Source: a virus. From it: DNA of 64,000 bases. Below, piece after piece: positions 1 through 8,978 of this stretch. The DNA is taken from positions 43,830-107,829 of IMG/VR virus record IMGVR_UViG_3300025883_000003; one strand, 5' to 3'. The position numbers and the translations under genes were made by a program. The notes under the pieces are model-generated. The model searched no databases and had not been told where the DNA came from. It was given only the letters and a program-made list of their open reading frames with translations. How positions within the stretch are numbered: the stretch's first letter is position 1; each line of letters starts with the position of its first letter.

Positions 1-1
1 G

Positions 2-1360
2 GCTTCGGTGGTCGCGCGTGAGAACAAGGTCGCGAAGATTCTGCACGAAATGGAGTGGCAAGGGCTACCCGTCGACGCGCCGCTCATTCGAGACACGCAC
101 GACCGCACAAAGATCGAGTACGCGTATTGGCTCGATGAGGCGCGCGCCTTGCTCTGCGATCCCGAGTTCACCGGCACGGACGCGGAGCTGCGCAAGCTCT
201 TGTACGGCACGCTCAAACTCAAAGTGCCCAAGGAAACTAAGAAGGGCGGGCAGCCATCGGTGGATCGCGAAGCGCGCAAGCTCTTGGCGAAGCAGTATCC
301 GCAGCACGAAGGGCTGATCGATGTGTTGGAGCATCTAGCGCGCGCGCAAAAGCTCTTCACGACGTACACCGCCAACTTCTTACGCTACGTGAGCCCGACC
401 ACGGGGTGCATTCACGCGAGCTACAATCAGCTTGAACGCAAAGAGCGCGGCGGTGTGCCCGTCACGGGAAGGCTCAGCTCCGCCGACCCGAACATGCAGA
501 ACATCGATTCGCACCTTGTGACGCTGCGCGATGGGTCGACCGTGGAGATCCGGCGCTACTTCGTTGTGCCCGAAGGCTACATCCGGTTCTACATCGATTT
601 CAGTCAGATCGAGCTGCGCGTGCTCACGTGGTACTGCCAAGACCCGGTACTCTTGGAGTGCTACCGCAACGGGCTCGATGTACACCAAATCATCGCCGAC
701 CAGTTGGGCATCGATCGCAAGATCGCGAAGCAGGTCAACTTCGGCAACAGCTACGGCATGACTGAGATCGGGCTCGCGCTCCGCATCCCCGGTTACTACG
801 ACGACCCCGAAGGCACGCGCGAGTACGCGAAGTCGGTGCTCGAAGCCTATTTCGAGAAGTACAAGAACATCCGACTGTTCAAAGACGCCGCCGCACGCCG
901 CATGCGCGAGAACGGGAACCTCTTTGTTAGCCCGTTTGGTCGACCCCGCCGCATTGACCTACTGAGCGCGGACGAGCAGTGGCTTCGGGAGCGCGGCGAG
1001 CGTCAAATGATGAGCAGTATCGTAAGTGGTACAGCGGCCGATCTCATGAAGGAATCGATGATCCGTTGCGACGCGGTGCTCAACTCACATGCGCTGGGCG
1101 TGGCCATGATGGGGGCGATGGGCGCCAAGCAGGTTCAGACGATTCACGATGAGCTGGTCTTCGATGTGCCGAACAAGCCGGGCTGGGCCGGGCTACTCGT
1201 GCAGCTCGCTCGTACGATGGAAGATTGGCCCATGTTTTCCGAGCCCGGCGATCGCGTCGGTGTGCCGATTGAAGTGAGCGCGGATGTGAGCACCACGACG
1301 TGGGCCGACAAGCGCGCTGTACAAATCCTTCCCGACGATACGCTGCAATGGGCCGCGTGA
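2..1360 (+). CDS. Family A DNA polymerase, C-terminal polymerase domain (5' end cut by window)
   Basis: Replicative DNA polymerase of the Pol I family. The frame is open through the left edge, so the upstream part (an exonuclease-like domain is expected) is missing; a GTG at 8 is the first possible start inside the window. Visible polymerase motifs, counted from that GTG: RLSSADPNMQNI near 150, motif A DFSQIELR near 197, motif B KQVNFGNSYG near 240 and motif C QTIHDELVF near 376. The residue equivalent to E. coli Phe762 is Phe (NFG). The gene heads a plus-strand block with an ssDNA-binding protein, a RecA-like protein and Mre11-Rad50, as expected for a phage replication module. A naturally split or short polymerase cannot be excluded without the upstream sequence. 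Confidence 0.93.
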   Translation, partial: ASVVARENKVAKILHEMEWQGLPVDAPLIRDTHDRTKIEYAYWLDEARALLCDPEFTGTDAELRKLLYGTLKLKVPKETKKGGQPSVDREARKLLAKQYPQHEGLIDVLEHLARAQKLFTTYTANFLRYVSPTTGCIHASYNQLERKERGGVPVTGRLSSADPNMQNIDSHLVTLRDGSTVEIRRYFVVPEGYIRFYIDFSQIELRVLTWYCQDPVLLECYRNGLDVHQIIADQLGIDRKIAKQVNFGNSYGMTEIGLALRIPGYYDDPEGTREYAKSVLEAYFEKYKNIRLFKDAAARRMRENGNLFVSPFGRPRRIDLLSADEQWLRERGERQMMSSIVSGTAADLMKESMIRCDAVLNSHALGVAMMGAMGAKQVQTIHDELVFDVPNKPGWAGLLVQLARTMEDWPMFSEPGDRVGVPIEVSADVSTTTWADKRAVQILPDDTLQWAA

Positions 1361-1393
1361 TTATCCCCCGCGCAGACGTTGTATAGGAAGAGC

Positions 1394-2014
1394 ATGCCAG
1401 CACCCCCGAAGAATTTCGTTCCGGCGAGTGAGATCGTTCGTCGATTGAATCTTGCATTGCCCGTCCACCTAGACGGGCTCGTCGATCCCCTTGGCAATGA
1501 GTTTTCGATTCATCGCGAAAATCTCATGGAGCTGTTGACCACGGATATCGACGCACTGCCGTTCGATAACCAGTCCGTCGCGCCGCTCTACATGGAAATG
1601 GCGCGCGCGCAGCGCTCGTGTGAATGGGGCGCCGAACAACTCGAAATCAAGTTCGTCCGTTGGAAGGCGCAGCGAAGCGCGGAGTGCCGCGACAAGAGCG
1701 AAAAGAAAGTCACCGTCGCCGAAGTCGAGAGCTTCTACCGGCTGCACGAGGACTACAACGAAATGGCTTCGGCCCCGAAGAGTTTGCGCGCGCTTGCGGA
1801 TCTGTTTTCGGATGCCAAGCACGCGTTTCTTATGAAGGCTCGCGCGCAAGAGCATCAAAGCAAGCTCATGAGCGGGCACGAGTCTTCGATTCGATACGAC
1901 GATCAACAGCAAAGACTCACCGAATTAGAACAACTCGAAACCGCCACCAAAGACGCCATCGAGCGTAGCGGTTCGGCAGATGCAGTGGCCCGCTACGTGG
2001 CGTCGCTGAAATAG
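1394..2014 (+). CDS. Hypothetical protein in replication block
   Basis: A 206-residue soluble, mostly helical protein without a family I recognise. The ATG at 1394 is preceded closely by AGGAAG, which is better than the TTG 15 bases upstream. The second half is rich in Glu, Lys and Gln and looks coiled-coil-like. It lies between the polymerase and the ssDNA-binding protein, so a replication accessory role is possible from context only. Confidence 0.75.
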   Translation: MPAPPKNFVPASEIVRRLNLALPVHLDGLVDPLGNEFSIHRENLMELLTTDIDALPFDNQSVAPLYMEMARAQRSCEWGAEQLEIKFVRWKAQRSAECRDKSEKKVTVAEVESFYRLHEDYNEMASAPKSLRALADLFSDAKHAFLMKARAQEHQSKLMSGHESSIRYDDQQQRLTELEQLETATKDAIERSGSADAVARYVASLK

Positions 2015-2016
2015 GA

Positions 2017-3372
2017 ATGAAGATGCAATTACCCCCAGGATATTTGATTCACCCCCAGAACCCGGCGTACATGTACAACCCGCAGACCGGGGAAGTGCTT
2101 GAAGCGCAAGCCGCTGTAGCGCCCGCGGTTCCACCGGCTCCCGCGCCCGCTCCGGTTGCTACGCCGTATGCGACGCCCGCACCGGCTCCCGCGCCGGTTG
2201 TACCCGCTGCCCAAGCGGTGCCGAGTTACGGCGCCGTCGACGTGGGTGCGATGGGTCAAGACAGTCAGAGCGTGTTCAGTGGCGGGGGAAAGCGGATCTA
2301 CATCAATATGCCGCAGACCCCTTCGAACGTCGGCGAGAGCGCGTCGGTTCCCGTGCGCTTACTGCCGCCATGGACGCCGCAGCGCAGCTTTGCACACGTG
2401 AAGTACGCGGAGCACCGCTTGAACGCGAGTCTCGTGCCCGATGCAGGTAAGCGCCAGATCGCGTATGCCACTTGCTACGATAGCGAGGGCGGTCCCGGCC
2501 ATTGCCCGATCTGCGAGGTGCTGAAGAAAGACACGACCGGCGACCTTTCGGCGTTCAAGCCGAAGGGCAAGTACATGTGGCAAGCGCTCGCGCTCGACAA
2601 TCTGAACCAGCACTTCCGTCAGCGCATGGATGACGCGACCCAACAGCCTGTGCTGCACCCCGATGGAAGCCCCGTGTGGGATGTAATGCCGGGTCTTGTA
2701 CGCATGCCGCCGACGCTGCACCGCGCGATCACCATGTTCTTCGAAAAGAAGGGCGACGCGACGCACCCGCAGACGGGCTACGCCATGGAGCTGATCAAAA
2801 CTAAGAAGGGCGCGGGCACGATGGAAGTCGAGTATTCCGCGATGGACATGGCACCCGCGCCGCTCGACCCGAATCTCATGCCGGTGCTCGCGAATCTGAT
2901 TGACCTTCAGTCGCAGATCCACTTCTACTCTCAGCCCGAAATGGAGCTGATCGCGCGCAATATCCTTGGGACTACGGTGGGGGTGGCCGCCCCGGCGCCC
3001 GTCCCGTCGCCCGGAGCCGCGTACGCTGCACCCCTCGTGGGTGTTCCGGCCGCTCCGCCCGCTGCACCGCCGCAGATGGTGCCACCGGCCCCCGCAGCGG
3101 TCCCTCCGGCACCGCCGGCCGCTCCGCCGGTCCCACAAGCTGCCCCGGCGGCCTATCCGCCCGCTACGGCCCCTGGCGGCATTCCCGCGGCTGCGCCCCC
3201 AACGCATCCCAACGTGCCCCCGGCGCCCGCTCCGGCCCCTGGATTGCCGCCGGGCATGGCGCCGACGCCACCGGCTCCCCCGCAAGGCGGCGAGCCCCCG
3301 GCGAGTGGGCTTACCCCGGAGCAATTCGAGCAGAGCGTGCTGGGTGAGAACACAGGCCAGACGCCCTTCTAA
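2017..3372 (+). CDS. gp32-like single-stranded DNA-binding protein with Pro/Ala-rich arms
   Basis: Likely ssDNA-binding protein coating replication and recombination intermediates. A folded core (about residues 80-310) contains a zinc-type cluster (C at about 152, then CPIC about ten residues later) as in T4 gp32-like proteins. It is flanked by two low-complexity Pro/Ala/Val arms (about 20-75 and 325-430). The C-terminus is short, partly acidic and ends in PF, recalling the partner-binding tips of SSB proteins. The ATG at 2023, six bases after AGGA, is an equally good or better start than the one at 2017. Position between polymerase and RecA-like gene supports the call. The family assignment rests on pattern, not on an alignment. 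Confidence 0.6.
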   Translation: MKMQLPPGYLIHPQNPAYMYNPQTGEVLEAQAAVAPAVPPAPAPAPVATPYATPAPAPAPVVPAAQAVPSYGAVDVGAMGQDSQSVFSGGGKRIYINMPQTPSNVGESASVPVRLLPPWTPQRSFAHVKYAEHRLNASLVPDAGKRQIAYATCYDSEGGPGHCPICEVLKKDTTGDLSAFKPKGKYMWQALALDNLNQHFRQRMDDATQQPVLHPDGSPVWDVMPGLVRMPPTLHRAITMFFEKKGDATHPQTGYAMELIKTKKGAGTMEVEYSAMDMAPAPLDPNLMPVLANLIDLQSQIHFYSQPEMELIARNILGTTVGVAAPAPVPSPGAAYAAPLVGVPAAPPAAPPQMVPPAPAAVPPAPPAAPPVPQAAPAAYPPATAPGGIPAAAPPTHPNVPPAPAPAPGLPPGMAPTPPAPPQGGEPPASGLTPEQFEQSVLGENTGQTPF

Positions 3373-4481
3373 TGGCCCTAGCCAAAAAGAAAACCACACG
3401 GAAGGCCCCCGCGAAGAAAGCGACCACAAAGAAGCGGAAGCCCAAGGCGGGCGCGAAGCAGGCGAGCCCTACCGAGTTCCTGAAGGGGCTCAAGGGGGCC
3501 GCCAACGAGGATACCGGGTTCCGGTTCCTAAGCGATTCGATATTCATGCAGGCGCGCGAACGGCTCCCCACGGGGGTGCTCGCGCTCGACAAGCTGAGTG
3601 GGGGCGGCTGGCCTTTGGGCTCGCTTGTCGAGATTGCGGCGTGGGAAGGGGTGGGCAAGAGCACGTTGCTCGACCAGTCCATGGCCCAAGTGCAGCGCAT
3701 GGGGGGCACGGCCGCCGTGATCGACACCGAAGGCGCGCGCGACTTGGGCTACATGGAGCTTTTGGGGGTCGACCCGGAGAAGGTGATCCACATGAGCGCC
3801 TACACCATCGAAGAGTGCTTCACGCGTATCGATGAGATCCTGAATCGGCAGCAAGAGCTTGCCAGTACCGGCAGGCCGCTCGCGCCGCTGTTCATCGTGT
3901 GGGATTCCATCGGGGGTACGCCGGCCAAGGCGGAGAGCGAGGGCGAAAGCGACTCGAATCACATGGCGGTCGGCGCTAAGCGTATCAAGCAAAACCTTCG
4001 GCGCATCATGCTCCGGCTTCCCGAGCTTCGGGCGTGCCTTGTGGTGACGAACCACTTCTACAAAGAGCTAGGGCCGTTCGGCGCGCTTCAAACGCCGGGC
4101 GGGAGCGGGCTGCGCTATTTCCCGCACTTGCGGGTGCGGCTCATGCGCAAGGGCCAAATCAAATCAGGGCTTCGCTTGATCGGCCATGAAGTCTCGTGCC
4201 AGGTCAAAAAGACGCGCCTAGGGCCGATGCCTGAGCACACCAAAGCAGGGCTGATCTATGGGAGCGGGTTTGATAACTCGTTCACGCTTTTCGATTGGGC
4301 GTTAGAGAACGGCGAGGATGCCAAACACAAGTGGGTGACCCAACGGGGCGCGTGGTACTCCCTCGTGGAGCCGGGCCAAGAGCCGGTGACATTTCAGCAC
4401 GGCTTCGTGGGCTTCGGTGCGCTCATGAACGAGCGGCCGGAGCTTTACCAAAAACTAGTGGCGAGGTATCTGGGGGGATGA
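3372..4481 (+). CDS. RecA/UvsX-like recombinase with Lys-rich N-terminal tail
   Basis: ATP-dependent strand-exchange protein for homologous recombination and repair. The ATPase core shows a Walker A region AWEGVGKST (90-98) in which the usual first Gly is Ala, IDTEG with the presumptive catalytic Glu120, Walker B LFIVWDS ending at Asp178-Ser179, VVTNHF, and a RecA L2-like TPGGSGLRYFPHLRVRL stretch. Residues 5-30 form a Lys/Ala/Thr-rich tail of the AlgP or histone-H1 type that is absent from ordinary RecA and could bind DNA non-specifically. The gene starts at the stop of the ssDNA-binding protein gene, so the two are translationally coupled. Length 369 residues is normal for the family. Confidence 0.88.
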   Translation: MALAKKKTTRKAPAKKATTKKRKPKAGAKQASPTEFLKGLKGAANEDTGFRFLSDSIFMQARERLPTGVLALDKLSGGGWPLGSLVEIAAWEGVGKSTLLDQSMAQVQRMGGTAAVIDTEGARDLGYMELLGVDPEKVIHMSAYTIEECFTRIDEILNRQQELASTGRPLAPLFIVWDSIGGTPAKAESEGESDSNHMAVGAKRIKQNLRRIMLRLPELRACLVVTNHFYKELGPFGALQTPGGSGLRYFPHLRVRLMRKGQIKSGLRLIGHEVSCQVKKTRLGPMPEHTKAGLIYGSGFDNSFTLFDWALENGEDAKHKWVTQRGAWYSLVEPGQEPVTFQHGFVGFGALMNERPELYQKLVARYLGG

Positions 4482-4720
4482 GCGATCTACGGAAGGGGGG
4501 ACCGTCTTGTAAGAAGTGGCGGTTCGTAGCGCGGACGGGGAACACACCCGTTTCGGCGACGGATTTGGGCGATCTCGATGAGTTCGTGATTGCGGATTGG
4601 CTGCACGCGGAACGGATGTACGACAACGGATGGTGGGTTCAGATCGGCGACAAGGTGTTCGATGTGGTGCTCAAGAAAAACGGCACGGTAAAGACGATGG
4701 TGGAACGCAGTGACGACTAA
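4478..4720 (+). CDS. Small hypothetical protein between RecA-like and Mre11-Rad50 genes
   Basis: An 80-residue protein whose ATG overlaps the stop of the RecA-like gene (ATGA) and whose own stop lies inside the start of the next gene. The sequence is acidic and Trp-rich in the middle (WWVQIGDKVFDVVLKKNG) and looks like a small beta-rich domain. No family is recognised; tight coupling suggests a partner of the recombination proteins. Confidence 0.75.
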   Translation: MSDLRKGGPSCKKWRFVARTGNTPVSATDLGDLDEFVIADWLHAERMYDNGWWVQIGDKVFDVVLKKNGTVKTMVERSDD

Positions 4721-7688
4721 AAAGAAGAAAGCCCGCGCGCTCGATGACGTAAAGCTCACACCGTGGAAGGCGGTGGTCTTCGGCGATCTGCACGTGTCTC
4801 AGAAGACGCTCGACCGCTGCTTAGATACGCTCGCGCGAATACGCGTGCTCGCGCAGACGCATGACGCGATGGTGATCTGTACAGGCGACTTCTGGCACCA
4901 ACGCGGTGTGCTGAACGTGCGTCAGATGGACGCGCTACTCGATGAGCTTGAGCAGTGGAAGGGCATCGAGTTCGTGATCATTCCGGGTAATCACGATCAA
5001 GTGAGCCAAGACGGGACGATTCACGGCGTGCGCATGTTTGGCGCGTTCCCGAATATCACCGTCGCGACTGAGCCGTTGCTTTGGCACCATAGCAAGGTCG
5101 CGTTCCTTCCGTGGCGCGAAGAGCCAGGCGAACAAGGCAAGCTCTTCGCGGGGCTCAAGGATGGCGCCCCCTGGACGGTCTTTGCGCACGCTGAAGTGCA
5201 AGGTGCGACAACGAACGGCGCCCATATCTCGCCCGGTCGTGTGAGCATTGCCGAAGTCGAAGCGGTGTCGCGCGCGTGTTACTGCGGCCACTACCACAAG
5301 CGCCAAAAGCTGGGCAAGCACACGTGGTACTTGGGCTCGCCGTTCGAAATGAACTTTGGGGAGCGAGACATGCCGCACGGTGTGGCGCTCATCGAAGAGG
5401 GCCGCGTGGCGCCTCACTTCATCGATTTCGAAGACATGCCGAAGCACCATCGGCTCGTGTACGGCAAGAGCTGGAAAGCGGCCGATGAGATCGCGCCGCA
5501 CGATATCGTCGAAGTGCACGCGCCCGTCGATATCATGGGCACAGAGCGTTTGTCCGAAGTCATGGGCACGATTCCCGCGCAAGATGTGCGGACGCTCGTG
5601 CTCACAGAGGATGAAGATGAGTTGGCCGTGCCGTCGATCGCCATGGGGCTCGAAGAGGCGATGTACCAATGGGTACAGGACTGTGACGGCACCGATCTCG
5701 ACAAGTTCAGGTTGCGCCAGTTGGGGCAGAGCCTTCTGGGGGAGATTCCCGAAGCGCGAGCGGTACAACCGTTAGCGCCAGAAGTTGCGATTGACCGGGT
5801 GACCGTTACGGACTTCTGCGGGGTCCGTGGGGATCGCACCTTCGAGTTTCCCGATGGGGTGACGCTGATCAAGGGTCCGATGGGGGCCGGCAAGACTTCC
5901 ATGATGGACGCCTTGACGTGGGCATTCTTTGACACGACCACACCACGCAAGGCCGGGAGCCACGGCGCGAGTCTTCGGGCCGATGAAGTGGTTCACGATG
6001 AGGCCAAAACGTGCACCGTGCGTGCGGAGATTCGTTTAGCCGGCCGGAAGCAGCCTGTGATCGTCACGCGCACTAAGAAGCGGGGTTCGGGCAGTAAGGT
6101 CAAGATCACGGGGATCAAAGCGCCCGATGGCATCGCCGATCAAGAGTCGCTGATCCAGGCTGCGCTGGGGATCAGTCATCCACTTTGGCGCACGTGCGTC
6201 TATCTAGGCCAAGGGTCCGTAGGTAACTTCGTGACCGATGCGGACAAGCGCCGTAAAGACCTACTGAGCGCCGCCTTCGGGCTGGACGCATGCCCGGCCG
6301 CCCAAACCTACACGCGCGCCCGTATCAAAGAAGTCGGTGCCAGTATCGAGCGGCTTCGCATGCAGATGGTCTCTGATCAGCGCGCTGTACAAGTGCTGCA
6401 AGAGACGGACTACAAGACCCAGATCGCGCAGTGGGAAACGCAACGCCAAGCCTCGCTCGCAGCCGCACAGGCGGAAGGCGAGCGCGCCAAAAAACTCATG
6501 GCGGAGTGCGATGGGCACATGGCCACGGAACAGCAATGGCTTGACAGTAAGGCGGGCCACGAGGCGCACGTCGATACACTCACCAAGTCACTGGTCCGGT
6601 CTTCTCCGCAGAACAAGGCTGCCGACCTACAGCAACAGTTCGGTGCGCTCAAAGCAGAGCAGGCGATCGTGGAGCGGGATGAAGCGCTCGCGCGCGCAGA
6701 GCTGCAACGGCACTACGAGGCGATGGAAAAGGGGTCGAGCATATGCCCCACGTGTGAACGCCCCTTCGACGCGTCGCACCAAGAGCAACACGCCAAGGCC
6801 CTGGACGACAAGGTGCGGAGCTTTTCGGCGAGCATTCAGACGTTCGATGTGCGCATAAGTGACCTGGCGGTGAAGATGGGCGAGCTGGACACGGGCGTTG
6901 ACCAGCAAGCCGAGCACATCGAAGTGCAGATCAAAGAGAGCCGTGCGGCTCTTGAGCAGTGCGCTCAAGCACTCAACTCGCTGGCGGTGATCAAAACGAA
7001 CCGGGTCAACGCGGAGAAGCAGCTTCACGAGGCTCGCGCGGAGTACACGCGCCGGGAGCGCGAAGTGAACCCCTTTGGCGCCAAGCAAGCGGAGTGCGAT
7101 GCCAAGGTTGCCGGGCTCACGAGCAAGCTCGCTGCGGATCGCGTCGAAATGGACGCGTACGACGAAAAGAACAACGATTTGCAGTTCTGGGAGAAGGGCT
7201 TCGGGGCCAAGGGGCTCCCGGTGCTCGTGCTCCGCGCAGCGCTTCACGAGCTAGAGACCTACGCCAACACGTTCATGGCGCAGCTCACGCGGGGCCGGAT
7301 CTTCACCAAGCTACTCATGAAGGGGGATGAGCTGAAGATTCACTTCTACGCGGTAGATCCCGTGAGCGGGAAGGTGCACGAGCGCCGTTATGAGCAACTG
7401 AGCGGGGGCGAGCGCCGTTGCGTGGAGCTGGCCTTCAATCCGTTCGCGCTAGGGGAAATGGTGTTCAATCGTTGCGGGGTCCGCGTCAACACGCTGATCG
7501 TGGACGAGTTGACCACGCACCTAGGGCAAGACGAGAAGCCGCTTGTGTGCGATATTCTGCGCGATCTCGACCGGCGGTCGGTTGTGGTGATCGACCATGA
7601 CTTGTCCGTGCAGAGCGAGTTCGATCAAGTGTGGGATCTGGGGGCGGTTGTCGAAGCCGAGCCCGAAGCCGAAGCGGGGGCAGCGTGA
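4710..7688 (+). CDS. Single-chain Mre11-Rad50 (SbcD-SbcC / gp47-gp46) fusion nuclease
   Basis: Double-strand-break end-processing nuclease and ATPase in one 992-residue chain. The N-terminal calcineurin-like phosphoesterase has GDLH (near 24), GDFWH, PGNHD (near 91) and CGHYHK (near 191). The Rad50 half starts near 365 and has Walker A GPMGAGKTS (near 388), a coiled coil interrupted by a zinc hook CPTC (near 678), the ABC signature LSGGERR (near 897), Walker B LIVDE (near 928) and the switch-type VVVIDHD. In T4 and bacteria these are two genes (gp47/gp46, SbcD/SbcC). The start is GTG at 4710, overlapping the preceding stop. The Rad50 part is short, like T4 gp46. Confidence 0.92.
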   Translation: MTTKKKKARALDDVKLTPWKAVVFGDLHVSQKTLDRCLDTLARIRVLAQTHDAMVICTGDFWHQRGVLNVRQMDALLDELEQWKGIEFVIIPGNHDQVSQDGTIHGVRMFGAFPNITVATEPLLWHHSKVAFLPWREEPGEQGKLFAGLKDGAPWTVFAHAEVQGATTNGAHISPGRVSIAEVEAVSRACYCGHYHKRQKLGKHTWYLGSPFEMNFGERDMPHGVALIEEGRVAPHFIDFEDMPKHHRLVYGKSWKAADEIAPHDIVEVHAPVDIMGTERLSEVMGTIPAQDVRTLVLTEDEDELAVPSIAMGLEEAMYQWVQDCDGTDLDKFRLRQLGQSLLGEIPEARAVQPLAPEVAIDRVTVTDFCGVRGDRTFEFPDGVTLIKGPMGAGKTSMMDALTWAFFDTTTPRKAGSHGASLRADEVVHDEAKTCTVRAEIRLAGRKQPVIVTRTKKRGSGSKVKITGIKAPDGIADQESLIQAALGISHPLWRTCVYLGQGSVGNFVTDADKRRKDLLSAAFGLDACPAAQTYTRARIKEVGASIERLRMQMVSDQRAVQVLQETDYKTQIAQWETQRQASLAAAQAEGERAKKLMAECDGHMATEQQWLDSKAGHEAHVDTLTKSLVRSSPQNKAADLQQQFGALKAEQAIVERDEALARAELQRHYEAMEKGSSICPTCERPFDASHQEQHAKALDDKVRSFSASIQTFDVRISDLAVKMGELDTGVDQQAEHIEVQIKESRAALEQCAQALNSLAVIKTNRVNAEKQLHEARAEYTRREREVNPFGAKQAECDAKVAGLTSKLAADRVEMDAYDEKNNDLQFWEKGFGAKGLPVLVLRAALHELETYANTFMAQLTRGRIFTKLLMKGDELKIHFYAVDPVSGKVHERRYEQLSGGERRCVELAFNPFALGEMVFNRCGVRVNTLIVDELTTHLGQDEKPLVCDILRDLDRRSVVVIDHDLSVQSEFDQVWDLGAVVEAEPEAEAGAA

Positions 7689-8155
7689 AGAACGATCTAC
7701 GAAAAGACCGGGACCGATTGAGGCGGCAGAACGATCACCTCCGTGAAAAGGTCCGCAAGCTCGAAGCGCCCGATGAAGTGCGGCGCGACTATGAGCATTG
7801 GTACGAAGTGGTCGAATACTTTGACGCGAGCGAGATCAAGCGGCTCCCGGTTGACGGGGGCAGCGCGTTCATCATGGGCAAGCTCGATGACGTGACCATC
7901 GTCGAAGTGGGCAAGGGCACGCCGATGGAAGCGGTCAAGCGGTTGGGGGAATGGCTCAAAGAGAATGGCATTGACGCCTTGCTGGTTTCGGAGGGCGTCA
8001 AGTTCATGAAGCTCCGACCGGCGAGTGAGGATCAAGCCGCGAAGCTCGATAGGTACGAGCAAGTGAAGCGCGAAGCCGAGCCCGACAAGCCCCCAGCGCC
8101 GGAGGGACCACCGGAGCCTGAGCACATTCCCGAAGAGTTCGAAGGCCGCGCGTGA
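7685..8155 (+). CDS. Hypothetical protein with N-terminal coiled coil
   Basis: A 156-residue protein starting at a GTG that overlaps the stop of the Mre11-Rad50 gene (GTGA). The first 35 residues are a highly charged coiled coil (Lys/Arg/Asp/Glu/Leu heptads), the middle is a compact alpha/beta region, and the last 30 residues are Pro/Glu-rich. No known family is recognised. Coupled translation with the nuclease and the resolvase suggests a recombination-related role. Confidence 0.75.
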   Translation: MKNDLRKDRDRLRRQNDHLREKVRKLEAPDEVRRDYEHWYEVVEYFDASEIKRLPVDGGSAFIMGKLDDVTIVEVGKGTPMEAVKRLGEWLKENGIDALLVSEGVKFMKLRPASEDQAAKLDRYEQVKREAEPDKPPAPEGPPEPEHIPEEFEGRA

Positions 8156-8700
8156 CTCCGTACGTCGTCTACATGGGCATAGACCCCGGTAAGAGCGGGG
8201 CGCTCGCCATGCGCTCGCTAGACGGATTGTGGCGCGGTGTGGACTGTCCGCTTGTCGAGACCAGCACCGTGAAGCGCAAGAACAAAAAGACGGGCAAGGT
8301 CACCACGACCGTCAAGAAAGAGTCGAGCCCCGTGCTCATGGCGGGGCTGATTCGCGATGTTATGGAAGCCAAGGTCCACAAGGCCGCACGATTTGTCGTC
8401 TACATCGAGAAGGTCTCTGCGATGCCGGGCCAGGGGGTCACGAGCATGTTCTCGTTTGGTCGCAACTTTGGGCAGTGGGAAGGCGCCATCGCGGCGCTGG
8501 GGTGCGAAGTGCACTACGTCACCCCGCGCCGCTGGAAAAAGGTCATGCTCGCCGATGCCCCCAAGGGGAAGGAATCTGCGCGCATGAAGGCGCTACAGCT
8601 CTTTCCCTACCTTGCCGATGAGCTGAAATTCAAAAAGAACGAGGGCCGCGCCGAAGCGCTACTGATCGGGGAGTACGGCCGCCGCACTGAGAGCACGTGA
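8152..8700 (+). CDS. RuvC-like Holliday junction resolvase
   Basis: Endonuclease of the RNase H-like RuvC superfamily that would resolve branched DNA before packaging. Acidic residues fit the family: Asp11 in MGIDPGKSG, Glu86 in VVYIEK, and an acidic C-terminal site in GRAEALLIGEYG, where many relatives have GRADALLLAEYG. The basic strand-helix region VTPRRWKKVM is also typical. The GTG start overlaps the previous stop by four bases. At 182 residues the length is normal for phage members. Confidence 0.85.
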   Translation: MTPYVVYMGIDPGKSGALAMRSLDGLWRGVDCPLVETSTVKRKNKKTGKVTTTVKKESSPVLMAGLIRDVMEAKVHKAARFVVYIEKVSAMPGQGVTSMFSFGRNFGQWEGAIAALGCEVHYVTPRRWKKVMLADAPKGKESARMKALQLFPYLADELKFKKNEGRAEALLIGEYGRRTEST

Positions 8701-8978
8701 ACAAGGAACAGATTACCAAGGCGATTCAGCTCCGTGTCGGCCATCTGTTTGGGGTCGAGTCGGAGCTGGTTAGCGTCGAATGGGACGCTCGCCGGGGTAA
8801 GCCGTGGGTCAAGGTGCCGAGCCGGTTGCACACGGTGCTGTTCACACCGGGCCAACAGAAGCGGATCATCGGCGACGCTATCGATACCGTGCTCCGCCAA
8901 GAGCTGTGTGGGCTGGGGGACACGACGGATCTCACGGATGCAGAGTTGACGGCGAGATTGCAGGCGCTCCGTGACTGA
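8697..8978 (+). CDS. Small protein ending in the SDxELxxRLxxLR motif
   Basis: A 93-residue protein of unknown function with a GTG start that overlaps the resolvase stop. The body is a small alpha/beta domain. The last 16 residues (LTDAELTARLQALRD) are one copy of a peptide found at the ends or linkers of at least four other proteins in this window (near 19.7, 20.0, 20.8 and 35.8 kb), so it is probably a shared interaction helix. Confidence 0.75.
   Translation: MNKEQITKAIQLRVGHLFGVESELVSVEWDARRGKPWVKVPSRLHTVLFTPGQQKRIIGDAIDTVLRQELCGLGDTTDLTDAELTARLQALRD

Noticed and set aside
2359-3429. A 356-residue open frame on the minus strand opposite the ssDNA-binding and RecA-like genes
   Set aside because: Its Arg-rich, Gly/Arg composition mirrors the Pro/Ala-rich coding strand; it is an antisense by-product of high GC and codon bias.
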